Source: Solirubrobacterales bacterium (GTDB lineage: Bacteria; Actinomycetota; Thermoleophilia; Solirubrobacterales; Solirubrobacteraceae). From it: a DNA stretch of 29,355 bases. This document shows positions 6,667 through 13,588 of this stretch, in pieces. A program made the position numbers and the translations under genes. The notes under the pieces are model-generated. The model was given only the letters and a program-made list of their open reading frames with translations, was not told the DNA's origin and did no database searches. Numbering within the stretch: the first letter of the stretch is position 1; every line of letters starts with the position of its first letter. Where the stretch lies: positions 13,481-42,835 of the forward strand of contig PLYX01000240.1 of NCBI GenBank assembly GCA_003151895.1, written 5' to 3'.

Positions 6667-6708
6667 GCGAGGCTCGCGCGCGTAGCCAAGATCAGTGAGG
6701 TCAGGCGC

Positions 6709-9700
6709 TCAAGCACTTTGCAGCGCCATCGCCTGGGCAATCGTTGCCTCCGCGTCCTCGCGCGCCGCCGAGGCCGACCACAGGCGGCGTTCGTTGCGCT
6801 TGACCACGACGATCGCCGAGTCGCTGACCACGCGCACGATGCCATAGGTGAGCAGACCGCCGACGCGCGTCTCGTCAAAGCCAAGGTCGTAGCGCTCGAG
6901 GATGTCCGACCATGCGTCGTCGGCGTCGGCGGGGGAGGGCCGGTCGGGATGGCGCTCGGCGTCGCGAGTCTCGAACACGGCGGCGATCACCTCCGCGCGC
7001 CGGTCGCGCCTGAGCTGCCCGTCGAGCTCGATTCCCTGGTCGAGCTGCGCCCGCCAGGCCGCACGAAACACTTCGCTGTAGCGCTCGAGCTCGGCGTGGT
7101 CCCGCTGGTCGCGTTCGGGTGATGCAAGCGCAGTTGTGCCGCCCGCCCCAAGTGCGGCCCAAAAGTCCTCGACGAGGTCGCGCTCGGCGCCGGTCAGCTC
7201 GAACAGCTCGGCGACGGCCGCGTCGAGTGCTGCCAGGACGGGCGCCATGTCGTCCAGCTCCACTTCGCTTGAGAGTTGAGTCGCGCGCGGCGCGACGTGC
7301 GGCAGGCGCTCCACGGCGGCGCAAATACGCCGTGTAGCAGGATGCTCACGGTCCAGGCGCAACGGCAGCTCCAGCAGCTGCTCGGCGCGGATCTCATCCT
7401 TCCAGGTCCCCCAAGACCCAGACATCATGTACAGCCAGTAGCGCCCCAAGCTGGAGAGCACGGTCCCCAACGCCACCTGTGCCTGCCACTTGGGACGGTG
7501 GCCGAGCGGAATCCCATAGATCGTGTGCCGAAACGCCAACGGCTCGTCCACCAGCCGCGCCTGCGGACCAAAGCCCGAGCTCACGAGGCGACGCACGAGC
7601 AGGCAGCGCTCGAGGAACAGCCGTGGGTCCGGAGCGAACTTCACGTAGTCGGGCACGGCCTCCAGCCACTGCTCGCGCAGCGGTCCCCAGGAGTCAAAGC
7701 GCGCCAAGCTCCCAAGCTCGCGCCAGCGCTCGTCCGGGCGGTGGCCGCTGGCCTCGGCAGTGCGCGCGCGCTGATAGCCGTACTGCGACTTGGGCTCGCG
7801 GGGCAGCAGGTCGCGCAGGCAGCCTTCGAGGCCCAGCCGAGCGATCAGGGCCGCGTCGCGATGGCTACCCGCGCTATAGGTCTTCCACAGGTAGTCACGA
7901 TCGCGAACAGCGCTCTGCGCAAGGATGCGGCGGTCGAGCCGCGCGAGCGCCGGCGAGCCGCGGCGCCCACGGGCGACCGGACGCGCGGTCTCGTACACGA
8001 TCGGCCCGTCCGGACTCTCGCCGGCGTGGCGAAAGCGCACGAGCGCAAACGGCGCGACTGCGCGCTCAAAGAAGTCGCGACGCACCAGGCTGAAGTTCAC
8101 GACCCGCTCGACACGCGCCTGCGCCAACCAGTGCTCGCGAAACGCCCGAGATGTCGTGCGCACGTTGAACAACACCTTCGCGCTGACCAACAGCGCCGCC
8201 ACGCCGTCCTGCGCGAGTAGATCGAGCGTGCGCCACATGAACAGCTGCGAGGGGCTGCGGTCGCCTACCGGCAACTCGCGCGCCTTCGCCCAACGCTCGC
8301 CGGAGGTCTCGCCGCCAGCGCCCTTCGGCTCGCTCCAGGGAGGGTTGCCAAGCACTACGCTGAACTTGCTCCGGCGCCACCCCCTCGACGCCGGGGCATC
8401 TGCGCCCGCGTCGGGTGCGAAGGCGTCGGAGACGGCCAGCGGCGCCTCGTCCATGCCCGCGCGCCAGATCAGCCGCGGCAGCGGCCCAGCGCGGCGAATG
8501 TCGGCAGGCGATTGGTAGTTGAGGAAGGCCACATACAGGTTGAAGGCGGCCAGCCGCACCGCCGACTCGTCGATGTCACAGCCCGCCACCCGCTCCAGCA
8601 GCAGATCCTTCAAGCGCGAGCTGGAGGGCGCCGCGCCGGTGCGGGCGGCCTCGTGGCGCACGATGCGCCGGTATGCCTCCACCAGGAAGATCCCCGAGCC
8701 GCAGGCCGGGTCGCAGACCGTCGGGGCTCCATCCAAGACGCTCGCCCCCAGCACGTCGGCAAGCATGAACTCGACCAGCTGCGCGGTCGTGTAATGGGTG
8801 TTGTCGCCGCGTGCCTTTGCCTCCTCGTTGTAGAACAGCTCGTACATGCTCGAAACAAGGCTGCTTGGCACGACGCTGAAGTCATAGGCCCAAAGGAACA
8901 ACGGCTCCTGCGCCGCCCCGGCCACGCCCTGCAGAAGATCGGCGAGCAGGCGCAAGTGGGTCGCCGTGACGGTCTGGCGCTCGCGCGCGTCGAGCACGAA
9001 CAGGTCGCCGTTGAAGTCCTCGGCCAGCCCGTCAAACAGGGCATAGGTAAGCGAGCGGTCGGCCAGGCAGCGGATGAACTTGCTCTCGACGCCGAAGTCC
9101 GGCTTGGGCGCGGGATGCGCAAGCAGGGCGCGCCACGCGGGCTTGGCGGCGGCCACCTCCGCGAAGTAGCTCTCGCTCAGCACCCCACGATCCTCCAGGT
9201 AACGGATCAAGATCGCGCGCTCGATCAGCCCGTGGGCGTCAGTGGCCTTCAGCCCGGCGGCGATCAGCGCCGCGGTCGCTGCCTGCACGTCGCGCAGCAG
9301 ACGCTGGTCGGCGCGCCCGGTCGTGCCCGCCAGGTCGGCGTGCTCGAAAGCGGCCCCCGATTGCAGGCGATCGCGATGAAAGCGACGCAGGGCAACGCCA
9401 ACCTCGCCAGTACGCGCGACGACCTCAAGCGGCTCGATGCGGCGATCGGGCTCCCCGGCAGCGACCGGAGGAGCGTCGAGGGCATACACGCGCAACTCGG
9501 CGCCAACGGCGAGAAACAGACAGCGGGGCCGCGCCATGCACCATGCCTTGCGGTACATGTCCATGATCTCGCGCTCATGCGCGTCGGCCGGCAACGAGGA
9601 GAACACGATCACCGGATCGTCGTGCACGAAGAAGATGCGCTCCGCGCCAACCCGCTCTCCCAGCAGCAGCCAATCGCCCAGCTCGCGCCACACGCGCCTG

Positions 9701-9843
9701 TCGGCGCTCGGTGTTGGGCGCGACGCGGTCTGGATCAGCTCGCCGCCGTGGAGGTCCAGGTCTGTGTAAGCGCGCTCCAAGCAGGCCGCGCCGGCGGTTG
9801 GGCTAGGGGCCATCGCGTCTGTGACTGAGTGGGTCCACGACAC
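6709..9843 (-). CDS. N6-adenine DNA methyltransferase, Eco57I/type IIG-like
   Basis: A 1,044-residue protein. Motif I for S-adenosylmethionine is D378-P-A-C-G-S-G384, and the catalytic motif IV is N500-P-P-W503. They occur in the order typical of N6-adenine gamma-class methylases of Eco57I/type IIG and type I HsdM style. HYTTAQLVEFML before motif I is also typical. The N-terminal about 340 residues (RIFFVHDDPVIVFSS, PRCLFLAVGAELRVYAL) resemble the N-terminal domain of such enzymes but show no clear ExK nuclease site. About 450 C-terminal residues (GSWGTWKDEIRAEQLLELPL) would carry target recognition. Its small partner is at 5956. Start GTG 9843 or ATG 9813. It modifies adenine in a specific sequence, probably for defence. 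Confidence 0.85.
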   Translation of the reverse strand: MSWTHSVTDAMAPSPTAGAACLERAYTDLDLHGGELIQTASRPTPSADRRVWRELGDWLLLGERVGAERIFFVHDDPVIVFSSLPADAHEREIMDMYRKAWCMARPRCLFLAVGAELRVYALDAPPVAAGEPDRRIEPLEVVARTGEVGVALRRFHRDRLQSGAAFEHADLAGTTGRADQRLLRDVQAATAALIAAGLKATDAHGLIERAILIRYLEDRGVLSESYFAEVAAAKPAWRALLAHPAPKPDFGVESKFIRCLADRSLTYALFDGLAEDFNGDLFVLDARERQTVTATHLRLLADLLQGVAGAAQEPLFLWAYDFSVVPSSLVSSMYELFYNEEAKARGDNTHYTTAQLVEFMLADVLGASVLDGAPTVCDPACGSGIFLVEAYRRIVRHEAARTGAAPSSSRLKDLLLERVAGCDIDESAVRLAAFNLYVAFLNYQSPADIRRAGPLPRLIWRAGMDEAPLAVSDAFAPDAGADAPASRGWRRSKFSVVLGNPPWSEPKGAGGETSGERWAKARELPVGDRSPSQLFMWRTLDLLAQDGVAALLVSAKVLFNVRTTSRAFREHWLAQARVERVVNFSLVRRDFFERAVAPFALVRFRHAGESPDGPIVYETARPVARGRRGSPALARLDRRILAQSAVRDRDYLWKTYSAGSHRDAALIARLGLEGCLRDLLPREPKSQYGYQRARTAEASGHRPDERWRELGSLARFDSWGPLREQWLEAVPDYVKFAPDPRLFLERCLLVRRLVSSGFGPQARLVDEPLAFRHTIYGIPLGHRPKWQAQVALGTVLSSLGRYWLYMMSGSWGTWKDEIRAEQLLELPLRLDREHPATRRICAAVERLPHVAPRATQLSSEVELDDMAPVLAALDAAVAELFELTGAERDLVEDFWAALGAGGTTALASPERDQRDHAELERYSEVFRAAWRAQLDQGIELDGQLRRDRRAEVIAAVFETRDAERHPDRPSPADADDAWSDILERYDLGFDETRVGGLLTYGIVRVVSDSAIVVVKRNERRLWSASAAREDAEATIAQAMALQSA

Positions 9844-9889
9844 CCAATCATCGCGCTTTGTGCGGACGGGGATGGGCGGCTCTAAGCGA

Positions 9890-10094
9890 TCACGATCTGC
9901 CCGGCAGGCTGTCGAGCATCGTGCTCAGCACGGCGATCGAGAGGTACACGGTGTCGATCGCGGCGGCTTGCTCGGGTGTGATGCGCTCGTCGGCGGTAGT
10001 GGCGGTCAGTGCGTGGATGGTCAGTACGAGATTTATGGGCCGCCTTGGTTATGGCTCCCTGGAAGTCGTCGGGATCGTCGCGCAGGCGGCTCAC
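9890..10094 (-). pseudogene. Frameshifted small gene downstream of VapC
   Basis: GTG 10094 opens VSRLRDDPDDFQGAITKAA. After a one-base shift near 10040 another frame reads LTIHALTATTADERITPEQA and then AIDTVYLSIAVLSTMLDSLP, to TGA at 9892-9890. Both halves look like natural protein while each single frame degrades, so one small gene has probably been broken. Its start overlaps the stop of the preceding reading frame by 4 nt (GTGA). Function unknown. Confidence 0.35.
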
Positions 10095-10288
10095 GCGCTT
10101 GAGCCGAGCACGCGCAGCGCACGCTCGCGGGTGCGGGGGTTACGCGCCGGCGGGACGCGCTCGCTCTCCTGCTCGTAGTGGGCGTAGCGAAGAACCGCGC
10201 GCAAGCGCTCGCGAGGCGGTCTACGCGCGCCTGGGCTCAGCGTCTTCGGCGGACGCGCTTGACGCTGCCGGCCGTGGCCCGAGGTCAG
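10091..10288 (-). pseudogene. Short coding remnant between VapC and the next relic
   Basis: In frame with, and directly after, the VapC stop the minus strand reads PPRERLRAVLRYAHYEQESE then RVPPARNPRTRERALRVLG to TGA at 10093-10091. The last 40 residues look like genuine coding sequence. No ATG or GTG start with a ribosome-binding site is visible; TTG in RERL is the best candidate. It is coupled by a 4-nt overlap to the next frame. I take it as the end of a truncated gene of unknown function. Confidence 0.3.
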
Positions 10289-10678
10289 CTACTCCCCGAC
10301 CGGCCAGTGCTCGACATCGAGCCCATCCATCGGGAAGTGCTTCGGGTTGCCCGTGGCGAGTCGGGCGCCGATCCCCACGGCGGTCGCGGCGATCAGGCAG
10401 TCGGCCTGGCTGAGGGTCACGCCCTTGTGCGCGTGCTCTCTGCGCCAGCGCCCAGCGCGCACGCCCTCCTCGCGCCCGAGCGGCGCCAGTCGCAGGCCTT
10501 CCAGAAATCGCAGCACGAGCGGCTGCTCCCGCTCGCGCGCGCCACGCAGGAGCTCCTCGATGTTGATCGCGCAGATCCACGGAAGCTGCCCTTCCTCGCG
10601 CAAGCCGCGCATGCGCTCGGCGGCCGGCCTGCCGCGCAACGCGTCGATCAGTACGGTCGTGTCGAGCAGCACACGCAA
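10289..10678 (-). CDS. vapC: VapC-type PIN-domain ribonuclease toxin
   Basis: A 129-residue PIN protein: VLLDTTVLIDAL (D6), INIEELLRGA (E41), TLSQADCLIAATA (D93) and ATGNPKHF (N111). This is the acidic set that binds Mg2+ in VapC toxins, which cleave tRNA, rRNA or mRNA. The start is TTG 10678, 3 nt after the VapB stop, with an alternative GTG two codons later. VapBC pairs stabilise mobile DNA and slow growth when the labile antitoxin is lost. Domain and length are complete, so the toxin is probably active. Confidence 0.88.
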   Translation of the reverse strand: MRVLLDTTVLIDALRGRPAAERMRGLREEGQLPWICAINIEELLRGAREREQPLVLRFLEGLRLAPLGREEGVRAGRWRREHAHKGVTLSQADCLIAATAVGIGARLATGNPKHFPMDGLDVEHWPVGE

Positions 10679-10681
10679 GCG

Positions 10682-10921
10682 TCAGCCGACACGCGTCGGG
10701 TCGCCGGAGCGCCCGGCCGCCACCCAGCCGGCCGGGTTCGAGTCCCATTCGTGCTCTGAGTCCGCGAGTGCGCCCAGCCCTGCCTCGATGTCCTCCCAGC
10801 GTTGCTCGTCCTCCAGCGCTCTGCGAACGGTGGCGGAGATGAACGCGCTGCGCCGCCTGGAGCCGACGCGCCGGTCGAGCTGAGCCACGAGATCGTCGTC
10901 CAAGTTTATGTGCATACGCAT
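10682..10921 (-). CDS. vapB: VapB-type ribbon-helix-helix antitoxin
   Basis: A 79-residue protein. Its N-terminus MRMHINLDDDLVAQLDRRVG plus SRRRSAFISATVRRAL is a classic ribbon-helix-helix DNA-binding fold that would bind its own promoter. The acidic C-terminal tail (WEDIEAGLGAL, HEWDSNPAGW) would wrap the PIN toxin. ATG 10921 is preferred to the in-frame GTG at 10927. TAGACT lies exactly 6 nt upstream of the ATG, and GTG lies inside that spacer, so the mRNA is probably leaderless. The stop is 3 nt before the VapC start. Confidence 0.85.
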   Translation of the reverse strand: MRMHINLDDDLVAQLDRRVGSRRRSAFISATVRRALEDEQRWEDIEAGLGALADSEHEWDSNPAGWVAAGRSGDPTRVG

Positions 10922-10927
10922 GGCCAC

Positions 10928-10933
10928 AGTCTA
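10928..10933 (-). promoter_or_regulatory. -10 box of vapBC (leaderless start)
   Basis: TAGACT on the minus strand, then GTGGCC, then the ATG of vapB. The 6-nt spacing places the transcription start on the start codon. Upstream, ACACA and TGTGT form a short imperfect dyad (10935-10953) that could be the VapB operator. No clear -35 box is seen. Confidence 0.45.
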
Positions 10934-11004
10934 ACACACAAGGCAGATGTGTCGGGCGGTGCGTCCGGGCGGGTGGGTATTGTATGTGCTACCGACGGCT
11001 TGTA

Positions 11005-11301
11005 TTCACGGGTGAGCTCTCCGCTCAGCTCGCCGACGCGCGCGGCACCACCACAGCCAAGCTCGACGCGCCGGTGAACAAGCTCGCCAGGCTGCTCAAC
11101 TCACCGTCGATCAAGCGCGTGCTGCTGAACGACTCGTTGAGGGTGAGCTTCGACCAGGTGATCGCGGGCGGGGAGGTGCTCGTCGTGAAGGGGGCGCTCG
11201 GGGCGATGGGGGCTGGCAACACGAGCGTGTTGATGCAACTGCTCGTGGGGATGCTCGACGCGGCGCTGGCGCGCCGCCAGGACGGCGTCGCCGCCGAGCA
11301 G
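11005..11301 (+). pseudogene. 297-bp duplicate of an internal part of the coupling-ATPase fusion gene
   Basis: This block is identical to 18308-18604 except for two adjacent-codon changes (GCC AGG versus GCT CGG). Both are synonymous (Ala-Arg). It encodes FTGELSAQLADARGTTTAKL through GVAAEQ, residues 537-635 of the 1,235-residue protein, between its Walker A and Walker B motifs. The reading frame stays open from 10984 to 11316 and ends EQSTRS-stop, borrowed from the TetR gene tail. The joint falls in the shared 7-mer CGAGCAG. Without Walker motifs it cannot work as an ATPase. Confidence 0.85.
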
Positions 11302-11357
11302 AGCACGCGCTCCTGACGGGGCGTGGGTCCGGGTCGCAGTCCGTGTCGGGTTGAGCC
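11295..11357 (+). repeat. Dispersed repeat, copy 2 (TetR gene tail plus flank)
   Basis: Matches 545-603 with two substitutions and a 2-bp insertion. Here the upstream neighbour is the duplicated ATPase fragment. The shared CGAGCAG at the joint is consistent with microhomology-mediated joining or template switching. Confidence 0.8.
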
Positions 11358-11378
11358 TTCCCACCCCTCCGGACCTCG

Positions 11379-11426
11379 TCGTGAGACGCCGTCGCGTCTG
11401 TCCCTCTCCCTGGCGGCGTCTCACGA
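11379..11426. other. 13-bp perfect inverted repeat with 22-nt loop
   Basis: TCGTGAGACGCCG (11379-11391) and CGGCGTCTCACGA (11414-11426) are perfectly complementary. The rest of 11358-11588 contains no convincing gene. The hairpin has no T-run. Its place between the recombined TetR tail and the recombinase relic suggests an element end, a recombinase site or a terminator. Confidence 0.45.
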
Positions 11427-11609
11427 GGGGGCACCCGTATGCACAGGCTCACCGGTGCGGCACGAGATACGCCACGACCACGCGGGTCTGCGGTCGCGTC
11501 GAACGGCTCGGGAGTGGCGGGATCGGTCTCAGACACACCCCTACTGACCGCGAACCCGCCAAACCGGCCAACGAATTTTCAGAAGGCCGTCCGGCACGAT
11601 GGAAACGCG

Positions 11610-11852
11610 ATGCAGAGCAACGATGAGCATTTTGATTCCCGTGTGCGCGCTCGCGCGCAGCCTCACCTGGATTGGGTGGGCTTCCACGCCTTCCGCCATA
11701 CATGCGCCACGCTCCCGTTCGCCGAGGGCCGCAACGCGGTTCAGGTACAGCGATGGCTCGGCCACCACTCCCCGGCCTTCACGCTGGCGACGTATGTTCA
11801 CCTGCTCTACGGCGACCTCGGGGCGCCGCTTGAAGGCGTTCAGGCGGCGTGA
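11610..11852 (+). pseudogene. Chimeric ORF: MQSNDER leader fused to a tyrosine recombinase tail
   Basis: The ATG at 11610 and about 15 codons (MQSNDEHFDSRVRAR) plus 20 bp of leader are a copy of 1479-1552. The frame then continues as the C-terminal catalytic part of a phage-type integrase: GFHAFRHTCATL (HxxR box), RWLGHHSPAFTLATYVHLL (second His and the nucleophilic Tyr). The core-binding domain and first catalytic Arg are missing, so it cannot catalyse recombination. The fusion keeps the frame open. It marks this region as a former integrative element, with the other recombinase end outside the window. Confidence 0.7.
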
Positions 11853-11902
11853 GCGAGCGGCTCGCGCTGCGAACACATCCCGCGTAACGGTCATACGGGC
11901 TC

Positions 11903-11908
11903 TATACT
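11903..11908 (+). promoter_or_regulatory. -10 box of the MntA-like gene (leaderless start)
   Basis: TATACT, then AAGAGT (6 nt), then ATG 11915. This is a near-perfect -10 hexamer at the spacing expected for a leaderless mRNA. No clear -35 box is found. Confidence 0.55.
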
Positions 11909-11914
11909 AAGAGT

Positions 11915-12475
11915 ATGAGGAGTCCTCTCCCTACGGTCGCGCGCGAGATCGGAGCTGACGAGCGCACACTGAGGCGCGCCGCCGAGCGCGGGGCCGTCCG
12001 GTGCCGCCGGCCAGGGCCGCGCAAGTTGGAGTTTGCCGAGGGAGAGCTCGACTACCTGCGGACCCATTGGGGACTGATACGTGCGCTGACTCGCGCGCTG
12101 CGTACCGAGCCCAATGTCAGGCTCGCGGTCCTGTACGGCTCCATGGCCCGCGGCGATGACCGCCGCGACTCGGACGTTGACGTGCTGGTCGAGTTTGGCG
12201 CCGAAGTGCCCGGCGCGGCCAGTGGCCTCGCGGTGCGGCTCGAGCGTGCCGTGGGTCGCGATGTCGATGTCGCCCGGCTCCGCCGCGCCCTCGAGAGCGC
12301 GCCCTTGCTCGTTCTTCAGGTTCTCGACGAGGGGCGTGTCCTCGTTGACCGTGACGGGCGCTGGCCTTCGCTCGTGCGCGAGCGCGGACGTATCGCCCAG
12401 GCTGCCGTGAGCGCGCACGAGGCCGCTCGCGAGCAGGCTGCTGTCGCGTTTTATGAGCTTGTGGAGCAGGCCTGA
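11915..12475 (+). CDS. MntA-like nucleotidyltransferase antitoxin with N-terminal HTH
   Basis: A 186-residue protein. Residues 1-50 (TVAREIGADERTLRRAAERG, RRPGPRKLEF) form a helix-turn-helix. Residues 60-160 form a minimal nucleotidyltransferase: VLYGSMARGDDRRDSDVDVL with G75-S76 and D87-x-D89. Proteins of this class (MntA/HEPN-MNT systems) inactivate a toxin by adding AMP, and the HTH could give autoregulation. No HEPN toxin gene is visible; the next gene is a short frameshifted protein that starts on the last base of this stop codon (TGATG). The start is fixed by the -10 box 6 nt upstream. Substrate and toxin are unknown. Confidence 0.8.
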   Translation: MRSPLPTVAREIGADERTLRRAAERGAVRCRRPGPRKLEFAEGELDYLRTHWGLIRALTRALRTEPNVRLAVLYGSMARGDDRRDSDVDVLVEFGAEVPGAASGLAVRLERAVGRDVDVARLRRALESAPLLVLQVLDEGRVLVDRDGRWPSLVRERGRIAQAAVSAHEAAREQAAVAFYELVEQA

Positions 12476-12755
12476 TGGCCCGCGCTCGGGGCGGCGAGGA
12501 GTCAACCGGCCCTGTACCCGTCCGGCGCCGAAGTCCAGACGAGGCTCGAATCCTTGCGCGACTGAAGCGACTGGCGCCACAGCAGCGCGCGCTTGCATTG
12601 GCTCTGCAGCCCTGTGCTTGCCGCGCGATGGGTGGACGGTCGATCGTGCCGGCGTGCCTCGGGAGTTGTTTTTCGCCAGGCGAACCCTGGCGTCAGCCGC
12701 TGCCGACGCGGCGGCGCAGCTGCTTGCGCTGGCGGGCGTCAAGATGATCGAGTAG
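12475..12755 (+). pseudogene. Frameshifted partner gene of the MntA-like protein
   Basis: ATG 12475 shares one base with the upstream stop codon. Frame 1 reads DEARILARLKRLAPQQRALA. Near 12600-12620 a different frame takes over with DGWTVDRAGVPRELFFARR, LASAAADAAAQLLALAGVKM and stop 12755. Together they would make a protein of about 92 residues, tightly coupled to the nucleotidyltransferase. As it stands the single-frame product is aberrant after about residue 45. Either an indel has broken the gene or a recoding event is used; the first is likelier. The product family is not recognised. Confidence 0.45.
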
Positions 12756-13400
12756 GTCGAGCGCCTCTTCACCCAGCCCCATCGACCCTGCGCCGTCGAG
12801 CATACGCTGCGTGCGCTCGAGCCCGACCAATTCGAAGACCTCGCCGAGTCGCTCCTTGCCCTCGAGCACGAACCCGACCCGCAGCAGGTCCTCGTCGGTG
12901 AGCTCCTCGATGCAGGCCGCGAGCGTGTCGTCGTCGAGATGGGCAACGAAGCGGCCCATCCCGACGTGCTCCCCGCGAGCGGCCATAGCGACGGCGATGT
13001 CGAGCACCAGGTCGGGCGGCATCGACGTGATGACGTCGACGGCGCGGCGCGGATCCAGCTCAGCGGCGAGCTGCGCGAGGAAGTCGATCGAGAAGTGCCG
13101 CGAGATATCCACCGCGCGAGCCGGATCGAGCAGACCGGTGAGGCGCGCGCAGATGAGCGGTCCGAGCGCGCGCTCGCCTATCGTCGCGAGCGTGTGCGCG
13201 GGCAGCAGCCGCGCGGCATCGGCCGCTCGCTGCAGCAGCGCTCGGTCGTCGTCGTAGAGCAGTTCGGTGACGGCGTCGCGGTAGTCGCGCAGCTCGGACG
13301 CGGGAGCCTGCTGCACAGACGCGAGCGACTCGGGGCCGTCGAGCCCGAGCAGGCGGGCGAGCTTGGCGGCCTCGGCGCGGCTGTCGGTGGCGGCGCTCAT
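12693..13400 (-). CDS. Conserved-looking helical protein of unknown function
   Basis: A 235-residue protein if started at ATG 13400 (MSAATDSRAEAAKLARLLGL). It is acidic, largely alpha-helical and repetitive in pattern: LDPARAVDISRHFSIDFLAQ, LDPRRAVDVITSMPPDLVLD, LDDDTLAACIEELTDEDLLR. These look like degenerate helical repeats of about 30-40 residues, somewhat like the MgtE N-terminal superhelix, but there is no membrane domain. No catalytic motif is seen. Its ATG overlaps the stop of the upstream small gene by 4 nt (ATGA), so the two are translationally coupled. The C-terminal end overlaps the 3' end of the convergent frameshifted gene. Function unknown. Confidence 0.6.
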   Translation of the reverse strand: MSAATDSRAEAAKLARLLGLDGPESLASVQQAPASELRDYRDAVTELLYDDDRALLQRAADAARLLPAHTLATIGERALGPLICARLTGLLDPARAVDISRHFSIDFLAQLAAELDPRRAVDVITSMPPDLVLDIAVAMAARGEHVGMGRFVAHLDDDTLAACIEELTDEDLLRVGFVLEGKERLGEVFELVGLERTQRMLDGAGSMGLGEEALDLLDHLDARQRKQLRRRVGSG

Positions 13401-13588
13401 GCTCCCAAAACTCGGCGCACGGCGCCGCGCAGCGGCCACGGGATGTGCTCGAACGCCTTGTCGATCGATGCTGCGAGTTCGCGCCGCTGGCGCCGCAGCG
13501 CCGCCTTGGTGTGGGCGGTGAGCTCGGCGGCACGCTCGCCGTCAAGCGATGCCGGCGGGTCGGGAAGGCGGTCTGCGGGACGCGGCAT
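13397..13588 (-). CDS. Small basic protein coupled to the helical protein
   Basis: A 63-residue ORF (MPRPADRLPDPPASLDGERA, then ELTAHTKAALRRQRRELAAS, IDKAFEHIPWPLRGAVRRVL). It is amphipathic and could bind a membrane or a partner through its C-terminal helix. The stop codon overlaps the downstream ATG in ATGA. TACAAT lies 3 nt upstream of the ATG; this is closer than in the other leaderless genes here, so the start is uncertain. No family recognised. Confidence 0.5.
   Translation of the reverse strand: MPRPADRLPDPPASLDGERAAELTAHTKAALRRQRRELAASIDKAFEHIPWPLRGAVRRVLGA

Noticed and set aside
8512..9828. Long plus-strand open frame (438 codons) opposite the methyltransferase
   Set aside because: The minus strand carries the clear SAM and NPPW motifs; the plus frame has no family resemblance.
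10731..10760. GGTTCGAGTCCC resembling a tRNA T-arm
   Set aside because: The flanking bases do not form a T-stem and the site lies inside vapB.
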